Counted from the first letter of the stretch, positions 22,952 to 35,541 are shown. The stretch is DNA of 64,000 nucleotides from Oegoconia quadripuncta (GCA_949316235.1 OX438743.1:34937242-35001241); one strand, 5' to 3'. Numbers and translations: made by a program. Notes: generated by a model from the sequence alone, not told the origin.

Positions 22952-23404
22952 TTTATCCAAGAAAATATCCAGTTGCCAAAACAACAAATTGTTAAAACGT
23001 CCAGTTATCAAAACACCCATTTGCTAAAACGTCTAGTATCCATTAAGGGTGGAGTGAATATATATGTATAATAAAGGTAATATGTATCGATTTTATAAAT
23101 TCACTCGAATTTTAGTTCTGGATCTAGTTTAATAGGAAATTCGTGCTCCATCCAATCAGGTGAGATTTAGGTCAAACAGAGATTAAATTTTACCAAATGA
23201 TTCAGTTAGTGAGGGTATTAATTTGGCTTCCCAAATATTTCCCATATTTAGGTAACTGTTACAAAACATGATTACCTGTTTACGTGTATCAATTACTCTA
23301 TAATATTAAGATTAGACAATGTAAGTAAAATATATGTATAATAACAGATTCTAACCAAATATGGTCTGTGTAAAATGTTTATTAAACTTTAATATGTTGG
23401 CTGC

Positions 23405-23920
23405 AACTTCAAAAACGGCCAAGTGGTTGTTGTCCCGCTCGTAGTAGGGTTCCATATGAGAATATAACTTCATTTTCAAATTCAATTTTTTTATGATAAT
23501 TCTGCCACCGCAATTATGTTTGCAGGCATTTCATAATGATATTGTGATTTAATAATCACAATATCATTATGAAATATTATTTTAATATAATCTCAATAGA
23601 TTATATTAAAATGGTTACTGACGTGACCATTGAACTCTAACATACACACATGCATAGAACTGTTAAAATCGTAACCATTCGTTTGCTTCGCCATACGTCT
23701 GATAAAAAAGGGGTTCCGAAAAAAAATTCATAAACGTATTATGTTTTTTTTCGTATGGGATATCAAATGACAGGTAATGTAAAGACAAAATCAAAATTAT
23801 ATTTACCTATATATCTTAGTTTACTTATTACTACTATTATGGTAGTTTACTATACCAAGTAATACAAATAAATCAATTTTTATTGCATGAAACAGGTGTG
23901 CAGTTTCACGGCTCTAGTGC
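23405..23920. repeat. Dispersed repeat of the CGGCCAAGTG type
   Basis: ACGGCCAAGTGGTTGTTGTC .. GTAGTAGGGTTCCAT resembles a common lepidopteran repeat, also seen as CACCGGCCAAGTGCGTATCG at 31070. It contains the hairpin pair 23528..23612. No ORF is visible. Confidence 0.4.
23528..23612. repeat. Two adjacent perfect hairpins
   Basis: Hairpin 1 has 22-base arms (23528..23549 and 23554..23575) with loop TAAT. Hairpin 2 has 15-base arms (23579..23593 and 23598..23612) with loop CAAT. Both are exact. AT-rich content weakens the case for function. Confidence 0.85.
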
Positions 23921-24224
23921 TGTATAGAATCGATTACAATCTAAAAAGTGTTACGAAATTACAATGTTATTTTAGATAAAGAAAAATTAACGAACCACTA
24001 AATAAATAAATGGAAATATTATTTATTTAAATAAAAATAAAAGTTTTAAAACTAAAACTCGACTATACGAAAATGTTTTGTGAACTTCTTAGTTTAGTTT
24101 GTAGAATTAAACAAGAATTTGTCGATAAATATCTATGAATTCTCTTGCAATAGAGCCAGTAACAGAATTTTGTGGATATTTATAAAGTTACTAAATAAAT
24201 AGTTCCTAACTAGGAAAAACCTGT

Positions 24225-24300
24225 ACTAATATATAAATATTTAGAGAAACATCCATGATTCATGAATACATGTTCGATTCTATACTGATACCTAGTTAAA
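24225..24300 (-). mobile_element. SINE-A fragment
   Basis: TAAATATTTAGAGAAACATCC followed by ATGATTCATGAATACATG is a diverged reverse SINE-A body. Confidence 0.4.
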
Positions 24301-24634
24301 TGTTATAAGTATTTACATCGCAATTTCCCTTTATGTGCAGATAATTTACAAGCAATGTACCAAATGTAAAGTGTCTAGGTCTACTGGACGGGGTCTAAAG
24401 TTTTTATGATCTGTCAGTGAGTGGGTCAGTAATTATCTGCTTTTTTGAGGTTCGTTTTAAAACTGGAATATTGTGTAATGATAAAGCATTTGCGTAAAAT
24501 AGTAGATACATAAATAGGTATGTATGCCAAATAGCTACTGTGCTGGAAGGGTTTGCAAATGTTTCGTGTAAATAGTACACGGGCGTACGATTGGCCAGTT
24601 TTTCCAGCAGTGGACCTCGTTGATATGATGATGA

Positions 24635-24770
24635 TAATGATAGTGGTATAGCATTTGAAATATCTGCCTCGTTAGCTATATATGTATATATCTCATCTGT
24701 CTGCAGCTAAGCAGCAATATTGTGCTCTGTCTGTTTGAGATAAGATAAGGAGTCCGCCAAGTAAATTATT
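24635..24770 (+). mobile_element. SINE-B fragment, old
   Basis: GTGGTATAGCATTTGAAATA, AGCAGCAATATTGTG and TTTGAGATAAGATAAGGAGT follow the SINE-B order with many changes. Confidence 0.45.
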
Positions 24771-25494
24771 TGTTTGCTGGTATGTTTGTAATTCTTTTGT
24801 ATAAAAGGAAAAGTATAACTGTCAGTCAGCACGAAAGCGCACTTATAATACGAGAACACTTATTTACATGCAATAGAGGCTTTGAATTTCAATTTGAATT
24901 GATTTCCCAACATGCAATTTTCTGTTCTATTTACAATGCTGAAATAACTGCGGGATCCGCACCCTCTAGCGGTAAAATATTAAAGCTGCGAGAGAAGCCT
25001 TCTTTGTGCTTAATTTGTTGACGGTGCACAGGATTGCGTCAAACAATAAAACTTACACAGGCCCGGTTTAAGTGCCAGCTGAAGTGGAATTCATGGAGGT
25101 TTTTCTGAATGTGAATCTTTTTAATTCCATTTATAAGGTTACATTTATTCGGTTACAAAACACATACATATTGTTAGAGCTAACCACTGTGATAAATAGT
25201 AATAACAATAGATATAATTATAATAATTATACTAACAAACTCATTCATCGATAACATGGCCTTTGTTGTACAGTCAGCTAAGTAGATTTGTAACCCACAG
25301 ATATTTAAAAACGTAATTCACACTTCGCTCGGAAGCGCCACCTATTGCAATTCCCAGCAAGTAAATAACTTACTGCTCCTATCCTAAACTTGTTCCGAGA
25401 ATCTTGATAATAGCTCAGCTACGAATCTTATATTTCTATTTTTGATGTAGCAAATCAGATTAAATTTGATTAATAGTAACAAGGAAAAAATAAA

Positions 25495-25606
25495 AACAAC
25501 CAACAGTGCTGGGGTTCGAACCGTGGACCTACGATTTGCAATGCGCCTGCATTTGCATTGCATTTGCAAGGCTCACACAAATACGCCAACTGACTAGCTG
25601 AACATC
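25495..25606 (-). repeat. tRNA-like sequence, pseudogene or SINE head
   Basis: On the minus strand, TAGTCAGTTGGCG serves as an A box and CGGTTCGAACCCC as a B box. Between them are two overlapping TTTGCAAATGCA-like repeats that lengthen the middle beyond a normal tRNA. Confidence 0.35.
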
Positions 25607-25842
25607 CTGTTGAAATTAGTTATCATATGATTTTCTATTGCTTTGACGCAGCTAGACATCATCCTCAGCAACCGCACGTATTAACAAATAAAGGGTAGTT
25701 TACAAAAAATACTACAGAGAATAAAAATCTAGCCAGTAGTGCTAAGATTATAGTTCACTTCACGTCATACTTACTTTCGAGTTATTGCGGGTATTGAATT
25801 TCATAAATATCTACTTATCAGTTATACATAATATATATTATT

Positions 25843-26530
25843 ATGTCTCATTCAAGATTATGTGAAAGCTAAACTAATAGTGCGTTGGGAGGACAACTAC
25901 AGCATAAGAAGTATATCTAGAGAATTTGCATGCAGCTGGAATCGACAAGCTAGAATGAGATTCGCCTCAAACTATCTTAATTTTGATTGGGAGAACGAGA
26001 TCGTTATTTTTACTGATGAAAAAAGCTTTAAATCTGATGATGATGCCAGATAAATATTGTGGAGAAGACCTGGCGAACGTTATAACTTTATAAAGGCTTA
26101 TAAGCCTCAAAATGTTTTGCCATTGAGAACCAGTGGTAAGATATTATATTGTTTAAATGAAAAAGTAATATTTTATAGGATTTTTTAATCTTTAAATGAA
26201 ATATTTATAAAAAGAAATTTTTATTTTTACAATGAAAATGTAATGTTTTTTTAAACTCCAATAAATAAAAAGAAAAGAAATAAGTTAGCAGCTCAATTAA
26301 AATTATATTTCAATATTTAATATTTATAACAGTGATATACCTCTAATTTATGCAATGTGGCTTATTTGTGAACTAATATGATTGTTGTTTTCTAGGTTAT
26401 TGGGGATGGATGTCATCGATGGGCCCAGGAGAGCTAGTCGAATTCGGCGGTCGCATGAACAGTGAAAAATATTTGGAAATTTTACGAGACGTGATGATTC
26501 CAACAGTGCGCAATGTTTATCCTCTTCGAT
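25843..26530 (+). pseudogene. Tc1/mariner-type transposase relic with an intron
   Basis: A start ATG at 25843 gives MSHSRL; after a frameshift VKAKLIVRWEDNYSIRSISR follows, resembling the N-terminal helix-turn-helix that binds terminal repeats. The text then jumps to NFDWENEIVIFTDEKSFKSD, which holds the first catalytic Asp (TDEKSF) of the DDE domain, so the middle is deleted. An in-frame TAA replaces a residue just before ILWRRPGERYN. A canonical intron 26136..26395 (G|GTAAG .. TTTTCTAG|G) joins in frame into SGYWGWMSSMGPGELVEFGG. The protein stops matching after RNVYP, before the second catalytic Asp, where other repeat sequence begins. It cannot encode an active transposase. No terminal inverted repeats were found. 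Confidence 0.8.
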
Positions 26531-27189
26531 ATTATAGATCATTCACTGCCGTAGGTTTCATTTTTAACCGACTTCCAAAAAAAGGTATTGTATTAACTAA
26601 AGGTATTGTAATAATTGTATTAACACCCTTAACAGTTTCAATAAATTGTTATTTACTTCTATTTGGCCCCACACGTTACAATTTACAGTTGTGTAAATAT
26701 CATCCTATGATTAAAAAAGTTGAGAAATGTAAATAGTTACTTAATAAAGGTAGCATGTTGGTTCTCTCTTTAAAAGATTAATCATAGTGTGAATTTATAG
26801 AACTCAATATAGTTGTTAAAAATAAAATAAAATATTTAAATATTAAAATGGCTTTTTATTTATTATTAGCTCTGTTTAATAACATATGCTAATTATTACT
26901 TATTCTAATGCATAAAGTTATAATAACAACCAAAATAACACCAAAATTTTAATTTAAAAACGTCTTGGAGGGTTCGGGATTCGAAATTGCTACCATCCAT
27001 TTGATCTTAGCCTATTTGTTAATTGCGCCACGCAACCTTTGCTCTTTCTGATGAAAAAAATCGTATGGCTCCGCTCTGCTTGCTATCCGTTGGTTCGCTG
27101 TTCGTTTGTTGAATAATCAACAGATGGCATTAGTGGCATGGTCAAAGGTTTAACCTACCTACCTAATGTATGTATGTAATATAATGTAA

Positions 27190-27300
27190 TGAAAGAGATC
27201 GCTTTTAGTGATAAGACCGCCTAATTGTGTTCTATTGTTATCATCAAAAATTATTGTAAATTATTTTGCGCAATAAAGAGTGTTTGTATTGTATTGTATT
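27190..27300 (+). mobile_element. LINE 3' tail
   Basis: AAGAGATCGCTTTTAGTGAT, AAGACCGCCTAATTGTG and GCGCAATAAAGAGTG precede a TTGTA-type simple repeat. Same group as 40445 and 54770. Confidence 0.6.
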
Positions 27301-27301
27301 G

Positions 27302-27331
27302 TTCCCTTACGGTAAAAAAATCATTCAGTAT
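27302..27331. repeat. Solo end of the 38-kb foldback family
   Basis: TTACGGTAAAAAAATCATTC followed by AGTATAGG resembles the outer end of 38475..38804 (TACGGAAAAAAAACTCATCC .. GGTATGGG). Confidence 0.4.
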
Positions 27332-28900
27332 AGGTTGATGTTACAATTACAAAACAAGGACCGTTCGTTAATGATGATAAAGTAAACAAAATGTATACGA
27401 CGAGGCCCTAATAGCCTAAGTACAGACCTGTGCCTACAAAGGTTGTGTCGAGCAACTAAAGGAAATATTCTTTGTTTAACTTTATAATACAACGCAGTTG
27501 GTGGACTACATTGCTCACTTACAAACTTACAGAAGTTTTCATCTGAACTCGTCGCAGGGGAGAAGTTAATTTATATTAATAAAAACTTAGTACCTACCTA
27601 ACAAGTTCTAAACAAGAAGCCAAGATAAGGTTTTTCATATTTTATATAATTAAAAAAAGTGGTTAAGGGTACCTTTATACATGCAATTTTTTCCGAAGTA
27701 TCTGAAAAAGTTTCAAACAGATACCTCCTCCTTCACGTTTAACTTCTGTTTTTATATACTTCAAACTTCATATATTTGTTCCAAGTAAGATACTTGATAC
27801 AATTACAATTTGAACAGGACCTGTAACTGTGCCTTGTTAAAATAAAAATTTATTATCTTTGAGATTGTTTTTTATTTTGTTTGAGGAACATTCATACCCT
27901 ATGTAAAAAGAAGATTGTAGGCAAATAGATTTAACTGCGTAAAAATGTTATACCAATTTTTAACTTTGAGCATATATTATTAAGGAAAAACTAGAACTCA
28001 GCCTAATATCTTCTCGATTCACAAAGATACATAGCTAAAGGTCGTCTAGATAGCGTTTACTTTATGAAAGATAGAGTTAGAAGATTGAATTCTACTGTGC
28101 AAGAGGCATACACCGATTTTACCTGCCTTGTGGGTGTTATTAACACAAAAACTTGTTTTAATCCCATCTGTTGAATATTAATAAAATGCGACTAAGTACA
28201 GGAAATTATAGCGAATTAGTGATGTTACTAATTACTTGTCATAGCTTATTGTATACTATTAGAAAGGGGACAGTCCAGAGATATTTTGAAAAAATTGGAA
28301 GAACAAGATCACTTTTAGTTTTTTTTATTGAAGTCTAAAGTTGAGGTTTTAGTTAACTTCAAAAAACTTTGCGGGACAATAATAAAAACTAGATGTTGCT
28401 GGCGAGTGATTTTTACTTCCTATAGAAGTATCGGTATATGGTTCTATAAACCATATACTGATACAAATTACAGATTAAACAAAATTTTAGCAATACCAAA
28501 CACCTTTTTTTTTATTAAATTTAAAATGCGAACTTTTATAATTATTCACAACAAAATAAAAAAAAATGGTATACAAAATTACGTGGGGCTAAGAATTTTT
28601 GATGGGGGCTGAGGAGGTAGCGAAAGACCCCTCCTATCGCCCCATTCAATTTGGCAAACGATGCACCAAACACCCTGTATAACTTGAATATTAATATGAG
28701 TATATTTTTCCGCTTTATATTGTAAAACTGCCTTTTAGTGAGTTTTTTATTTTCTTATATGAAAAAATTACTTATTAGCCTTCATTTTATTATAAAGAAA
28801 GAATTAAATTTATTATGTGATATTGTTTTCTTTTTAATATTATTGACATTACCGAATGTAATTAATTATTATTGTCAACATTGATTTTATTCCATTATTT
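27332..28900. other. AT-rich non-coding DNA with a short hairpin
   Basis: No gene recognised. 28428..28463 forms a near-perfect hairpin (GTATCGGTATATGGTT / AACCATATACTGATAC, one mismatch). Around 28600..28690 an end of the type CCAAACACCCTGTATAAC suggests a decayed transposon. Confidence 0.35.
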
Positions 28901-28909
28901 TAGATACTT

Positions 28910-29315
28910 TTGTAGTGGTAGAGCCACGCTGTAGGCTATTAGCTTGCAGCATGAATGGACCGGCTCGACCGGGGAAGTACCACCCTCTCGCAGAAGACCG
29001 ACGTCTGAGTAGTGGCATTTTGACACTGCGCTTCGTCCGGTGAGCAAGGGCGCCGGAGGCCCACCTTCCAGTCTCTCTCCAGAATGGTAGCGGTATTTAA
29101 AGAGTTAGTACCCCAGGAGGGTACCAGCACTATTAGTGCTGGAGAATCCCTCATCGCTCAGGCTGCCCTACTTATTCTGGGGTGGACACCTTCCTCAAAG
29201 GCCGGCAACGCATCTGTGACCCTTTTGGTGTTGCGGGTGTCCATGGGCGGCGGTGATTGCTTTCCATCAGGTGACCCGCATGCTCGTTTGCCGCCCTCTC
29301 ATATAAAAAAAAATA
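28910..29315 (+). mobile_element. SINE-D copy, full length with A-rich tail
   Basis: It has TGGACCGGCTCGACCGGGG, GAAGTACCACCCTCTCGCAG, GGTGTTGCGGGTGTCCATGG and CATCAGGTGACCCGCATGCT, ending TCTCATATAAAAAAAAAT. This is one of the commonest lepidopteran short repeats as I remember them. The reading frames inside it are incidental. A short reverse fragment lies at 8085..8110. Confidence 0.7.
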
Positions 29316-29329
29316 AAAAAATATTGATG

Positions 29330-30110
29330 TTGATTGTTATTATTATTATTTTGCTATTGGCATTGATTTGATTTCATTTTATCAGTCTATTATAATTGTT
29401 AGCAAAGTAAGAATCTTTATTATGTATTTATAATGTATGTGTGTCGCTAAATGAATCAAGTAAAGTTTTCTTATATCTAATTGCCATTTTTTTTTAAATA
29501 TTGTAGTTGATTATACATAAATAAATAATAAAAAAATGGTTGCGGTCACACTGTCATAACCTATTTCAGCCACATATTACGAAATGAATACAGCCTTTTC
29601 CGAACGAATAGCAACAGTTTTTACGTAATCCACGATAGATAAGCACGTCTTTTGTCGCAAGAGAGCAAACACAAGACATCCGATTCATCAATGTCCAATA
29701 ACCGAATAACACGTTCACGATAATAGAGGGTCGATACAAAATTAATGGCATAAAGGGAAACAAAGCTTTTCTATTACGAACAGGGTGATTATGGAGGCCA
29801 GGAGAGCCGGGCCGTAACTCCGACCAATAATCCTTTACGATGAACAGTTGAATAAGCGGCTGGCGTGTTATGGCATATTCCTGAGCCTCGTTTCCTCAAT
29901 AATTTGTCTCCGAGTAAAAGTTCCATTGCGGCTCTCTCTACTATGGGTTCTCGAATGGTCGAGAAAATTGTGGAGCAAGAAAATAATTATATTATTTCAT
30001 TAATATTAGGTTTATTCTAAATTATGTATTGTATATGTATGTATTTATGTATGTAAGTATTACAGATCTGCATATAGTATGGTACCTATTATATATGGTT
30101 ATTATAGTGA
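29330..30110. other. Non-repetitive stretch, GC-richer at 29560..29960
   Basis: 29560..29960 carries no repeat I can recognise and is less AT-rich than its surroundings. No splice-flanked ORF is seen. It could be regulatory DNA. Confidence 0.3.
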
Positions 30111-30114
30111 TCTG

Positions 30115-30375
30115 TGCGGTTTCGGCACTCAAATAGAATAAAACCAATCCGTCTCTTCCCGTACACTCACGGGCGAGTAAGGGGCTTTCCATCAAAAAAA
30201 CATATACAGATGTCTCTCTCTCACCCCCTGTCACGTACCTATGCAGTTCTGTATATTCCATGAACCATGGATGTTGTTGGATTCATTAAACTCTTAATGT
30301 TTTGAACACCCTAACACTATTGTTTGGGATATATCTGACCACCCCATTTGGGATAAAGGTCGTGACATTATGTAT
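30115..30375 (+). repeat. Dispersed family F copy
   Basis: CTGTGCGGTTTCGGCACTCA, AATAGAATAAAACCAATCCG, CACCCCCTGTCACGTACC and CCATTTGGGATAAAGGTCGT. It is the most complete copy in the window. Confidence 0.55.
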
Positions 30376-31069
30376 GTCCTATATTCTAGGCAATACACAC
30401 AATTTAGCGAAATTTATTTTGCTTGATTAAACTGCCTCTTTTTAACTACAGTTTATTTTGAATATGTAAATTTTACGAAGTAAAATACATCGTTTAAAAA
30501 CAATTAGGATTTTAATTCCAAATGGTTGGGACTATCATTGTGGCAAATCTGTCAGACTGCACACTGATGCCCGTCCGTCTGGACATTCAATGATCATGAT
30601 CCAGATATTAACCGTGTAACGGACCTATTGGTAATCCATCAATGCAATACATTCAATCGACGATAGAGTGGCTTTCACAAATCATAAACTGGAATGGGTG
30701 ACACTCTGTTAATGTCTCAATGAAACAAAACACGCTGGTGTGAGATCTCCCTTGAAGCGTTTGGCAAACATGTATAATGTACATTACGAACGTTTATCGC
30801 ACACGGCACTCCATACAAACTTTGAAGTCAAAAATTTTCGAAATTAATGAACCGATTCTAATGAAACTTTATATGTATAAACAGGATACATAGATCTAAG
30901 TCGCGAGAAGAACCGACCGGAAAACTAGTAATTTAAATAATCGGAAACAGAAAGAAACGTATATAATCACATTATCCCTAGAAATTTTCTAAAAAATATA
31001 ACTAGAGTTCTTACACAAACTTTAAAGTTCAACCTCTTCGAAATGAATAAATTTTATACGCAGGTTAAA

Positions 31070-31335
31070 ACACCGGCCAAGTGCGTATCGAGCCATGCGT
31101 AGTGTAAGGTTCTGTAGTTGCCCGTCACAAAATGCGGACTTAGAAGGGGGCTTTTTGTTGTTAATATATAATTTTAAAGAAAAAGTAGTGTGAGGAAATC
31201 TGCATGCCTGAGAAATAAAAATTCAATGTGAAGTCCCCCAACCCGCATTGGTGCAGCGTGGTGGACGGCCCATACTCCCTCATATACGAGGGAAGGCCTA
31301 TATCCCTGCAGTGGGATATTTAGGGGCTGAATCAG
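31070..31335 (+). repeat. CGGCCAAGTG-type repeat followed by a SINE-C fragment
   Basis: CACCGGCCAAGTGCGTATCG begins the first. From about 31195 the 3' half of SINE-C follows: CTGCATGCCTGAGAAATAAA, CCAACCCGCATTGGTGCAGC, GTGGTGGACGGCCCATA and TATATCCCTGCAGTGGGATA. Confidence 0.55.
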
Positions 31336-31423
31336 TTTATAAATTTCGAAGATTTTGAATTGTAAAGTTAGTAAAGAATGCCATGAGGACTAAACCATAT
31401 TACAATTTAATCTTATTATATCT

Positions 31424-31690
31424 TTAGCTCGAGCTAAAGAAAAAATAATAAAAAGTAAACGCAATATCGTTCAACATTTTCCAATTAAAAACCAATAGTA
31501 GCGGTGGGAGACGAAGGGTGAGGGAGACAGAGGGTGTGCAAAGCACTAGGTCAAGGGTCATAGATCCTCTGCCTAGTAGGGACGGCGATGCCGACCCATC
31601 CGTTATATATAAGCACAGGTTATCAACGGCCCATAACAGCCATCGTAGACTCGTTACCGCCATATTGGACCACTTATCACTACGGCCAAT
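31424..31690 (-). mobile_element. LINE endonuclease relic (Jockey-like)
   Basis: The minus frame reads VDNLCLYITDGSASPSLLGR followed by GSMTLDLVLCTPSVSL. This resembles the L-L-N-x-G-x-P-T .. GS-x-I-D-L-T block near the C-terminal end of the apurinic-type endonuclease of Jockey-like non-LTR elements. Such enzymes nick target DNA for reverse transcription. Only this block remains, with no catalytic N-terminus visible. Confidence 0.6.
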
Positions 31691-31999
31691 GTTTCGTCAT
31701 TTATTGCGATTATTGCAAACATTGGCTCATCAATAACTCAAATGGAGCACGTACGCGAGTAAATAATGAGTACCAATCGAAAATAAAACCACGCACGGTC
31801 CGCGCGTGATATAGTGAAATGGTGAACGTCCGCGTCGGATGAAGTGCTCTATTTACGAGTAGTTTAGCTTTAGGACTTCACTCGTCGAGTATAAACCTGT
31901 TAAATCTATACATTCGTTTCTTTGTTTGAAAACTACTTTTAGTAGTATCAGAACTACCGTTCGGATTTTAATTTCAGAATTTTAAGTAAATAAAGGTAA

Positions 32000-33400
32000 C
32001 CGTTTAGGTTTTTTGAAAAAGAAACACCTCTTTTTGGTCTGTGACCGTAGTAAGGAGTAGCAAAATATCAGATTTTTTTTGGGAAAATTTATTCTATGGA
32101 CAGGCAAAGGTTACCGAGCCCATACAGTTAAGTTTTTACGAAGATTCGCGGCCGGAACGCTAATTATTAATAAAGAAGGAAGGTGACTGTTACTAACGTT
32201 TAATAAAAGTAACGAATACGAAATATATGAGTGCAGGCATCTGTTTAATCTCACATAGTGGTTCCAGTCCAATTAAAGTTTGATTGAAGCTGAATATAGG
32301 TTTCACCTATACTGAATTGGATTTCAGCTTCAAAATCTGTCCATCTAACTTGCTGGCTTTCATTCAAAGCATATTTATTTATTTTACTTGATTTTCCTAT
32401 GAGTACTTAGGTAAGTATATCACCTAACTGATGATGTATACTTATTTCGCATGGTGGCGGTAGTATTTTTTTTTCTACAAACAAATGGCAACACTGTATG
32501 CATGTATCGTATCAGTCAGTATCATGATTGTTTAATCGTTGTCGCACCGTATCTTGGCTAGGAGTAATAGTGTTCTGTACGTCGCATACGCAAAATCTTA
32601 GATTGTTGTATAAATATTCAGAATTATTTCTCGCGCAAACTACTCAGAAGATTTAGCGTTAACTTAGCATTTGTAAGTAGGTCGTGATCACAGCTGTCAT
32701 CGTACTCAATTTAAATTTCGAATTGTTTTTCTTTACTTTACTACCAAAAATACACATAAACAAAGTTTCTTTTATCATGATTCATCTATCATAAGGAAAT
32801 ATATTCCTTTTTACGAATTATTCTTCTAGGTTTCGTGTTGGTATACTTGCTATGTAATTTTCATAAAAAATTACGTACTAACATTTTTTCAGATTACATA
32901 TTACATACAGATTAACATAGCTTTTATGAATAAAGTGGGAACTGACGACTTATTAAATTGTCCTATTCTATTTAGATGCATACCGAGTACTGTTGTGTAC
33001 TCCTGACACCAATTATCGGCTATGTCACATCATCATGCAATGTCACCTGGGATGCAATTACAGCAACCAATCACGGTCGTCCTACTGTCAACTATTAGGG
33101 CTTGCCCTCAGTAAAATATGAAGCTGAGTGACATTGTATTCAGTTTTTATGTTAACTATGACATTTATTGATGAAAAAAAAAACGTAGAAATATATAATA
33201 TACATATAATAAAGTATGATGAGTGTTTTGATATACCCAATTCTATTTTTACTCACAGAACTGTAGAAAAAAATCTATATTTATACGTGTTATTTCCAGT
33301 TGAAACCATATGGTTACTGCTGCAATTTATACTGAAAGAATATGACTTTAATTTACAGTTTCTTACTTTTTTTCGAAATTAATTTTAATTAATTGTAAAT
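32000..33400. other. AT-rich non-coding DNA
   Basis: No gene or named repeat. Several short A/T-rich ORFs have compositions expected by chance. Confidence 0.3.
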
Positions 33401-33404
33401 AATG

Positions 33405-33790
33405 CCCGGGCTCTTTTTACCGAGCTCCCTGCTCGCCCATACTTGCGCGGCCCCAGCCCCAGCCTCAGGGCTACTCCATCAGATCTTTTAACTGGAGCCA
33501 ACTTCAAAATGTCTTGATTGAAAAAATAATAAAATTAAAATAAATAAAATCAAAAAAAATACATACGTCCTCCTTATTTAGAAGTCAATGATAACAATTC
33601 ATAGCACAATAGAATAAATACAGTGCGGGTAGAGTTGGTGGTAACATTGGTTGATGCCGTAAACGTTGGTCGGCTGTTATCAAATATTTAAGCGAGTGCG
33701 GAAAGCCGCGGGCACGGAGCGCCTCGCAATGCAACGAACCGATGTAAAATGTGGCGGACGACAAATAAAGCTTTTTACATAAAATAACAT
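33405..33790. other. GC-richer patches of unknown nature
   Basis: 33405..33490 and 33660..33760 are distinctly GC-richer than the flanks. Both strands have stops in all frames of the first patch. The second (GCGGGCACGGAGCGCCTCGC) has no convincing splice sites. Confidence 0.25.
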
Positions 33791-34149
33791 TTCAATGTTG
33801 AAAATATTTATTATTCATTTCAATTATTCGAAAAACGTGACTGTTCCTTAATAAGTGCGGCCAAAGTTGGTCTTTTCTCCAAGAGATTTAGAAAAGAGTT
33901 TTGAATTTGGAACATGGAACATGATTAATGTTTCCTACATAGACTCAATACTCCGTAGTTCTTTGGCACGATTCTACCAAATAGATTGAACTGAAATATT
34001 GTATGGAAAAAGTAATGGCTGCCGACCACCGGTCGTCGTACTTAATTTAAAAAAATACTAAAAAAAGCGCGCGAACTACGCACGGAATTTTTTCATATTT
34101 TAACATTACATAGTTTGTAAAAATAATAACTAATATATTTACATAGGTT

Positions 34150-34325
34150 AAACTTACATTAAATATAATACATCTATAAATATCTTCGAAATAGCTTAAG
34201 CGAGTTCCATCACACATGGCTAGGAATGTCCTCTCATTTAGTCTTTAATAGAAAGATGAGATTGACAAACATACACACTGAAAAACATAACACCCGTCAT
34301 TTCGTCGTGGGTTAAAAATGATGAA
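34150..34325 (+). repeat. Family H end
   Basis: AAATATCTTCGAAATAGC .. ACACTGAAAAACATAACACC followed by CGTCATTTCGTCGTGGG matches the family H 3' end. Confidence 0.45.
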
Positions 34326-34329
34326 AATT

Positions 34330-34990
34330 GGAATACAGGAATAATCCCTTTCATTCAAATGTACGCCGGAGTAATATAAAGTAATGGCATGAACATTTTA
34401 TTCGTAGTAAATAAAATCCATCGAGCATTCCAATCCCGACCTAAACTCCTGCTTATGACAAAATCCGTGCCTTCGGTTCTAGGAAAATGGTTATTGTCAG
34501 CCGATTTATATTGGAGTAAATCGGTTTATTGGGGTCTACGATTTCCCGTGAAAAATTATGCTTGGACTCACGTCAAACGGAAAATAGCTGTCGCCTCTCT
34601 TTACGAGCCAAGACTGCCGTTAAGCCCTGTTTTGTAATTTCCACAGAATATTATTGTTAAAGTAATCAAATACAGTATTAAACAACTTTGAATGGGTCTA
34701 ATTTTCTCGACGTTCCACGGAGCTTGACATTTTGTGGGTAAATATAAATTCCTCTCGCGTAACAGAATATTGCCTTCATAATAAGCCGCCAGGACGACCT
34801 AGATATTTTTATTCAAGACCCGTTCCGTACTTCATTTTATTTTTGGACAAAACTCGGTATGTATATCGGGCTTTCCGGGATTTAATCGTGGAACCTTCGT
34901 TAAAATGACTTCCAACTTTTGACTTCTTTCAATAAAACTGTTTAAGTATATTTCTAAATCGAGTTGGAAGGGATTGGACAGGTACTGTTG
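34330..34990. other. Non-repetitive stretch
   Basis: It is less AT-rich than its neighbours and without recognised repeats. An 82-codon ORF at 34389 has no recognisable domain and no splice signals. It is possible regulatory DNA. Confidence 0.28.
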
Positions 34991-34994
34991 TTTT

Positions 34995-35110
34995 GCATTA
35001 CATCTGATGTTAAGTGAAGATGAGACCGAAGGTGAGACGCACTCACCCGGTACCCCTAACTTATTTGAGAGACTGGCTATCTTATCTTAAACATCCGGAA
35101 CACAACAATA
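34995..35110 (-). mobile_element. SINE-B fragment
   Basis: TCTGATGTTAAGTGAAGATG, GACTGGCTATCTTATCTT and CCGGAACACAACAATAAAT. It is cut by an ATAA-type simple repeat. Confidence 0.6.
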
Positions 35111-35149
35111 AATAATAATAAATAAATAAATAATAAATAAATAGAAAGA

Positions 35150-35370
35150 AAGAATGGTAGAAAACTCTATCGGAGTTAAGCTCGCCTTTGTACATTTTAT
35201 ATACAAAGCATATTTCTGTAATAATTCTGTGTACAATAAAGATATTAAGATATTAAGATAAATAATAAATAAATAATAAATAAATAAATATCCCTAGACA
35301 TATACACAGCGCCATCGATAGGCTTGTGTTGTGGATACCAGATGGTTGATATACTACATAAATACATTTT
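35150..35370. mobile_element. LINE 3' tail (plus) and SINE-A tail (minus)
   Basis: 35155..35250 repeats the LINE tail of 15280 (GGTAGAAAACTCTATCG .. GTACAATAAAGATATTAAGA). 35285..35370 is a reverse SINE-A tail of the second subtype (GGCTTGTGTTGTGGATACC). Both are flanked by ATAA runs. Confidence 0.6.
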
Positions 35371-35541
35371 TTTTTAAATTACATATTTTTTTTTGGAAAC
35401 AATACTATCAATATAGATACTTAAAGAGATAAGGTGATGGTATTTAGCGTGGCGGACATTTAAGATACAAGACCCAAAACAGAGTACTAAACATCGAACT
35501 TGCGAACTCTGTTTTGTAAACCTTATCTTATCAACATTCAG

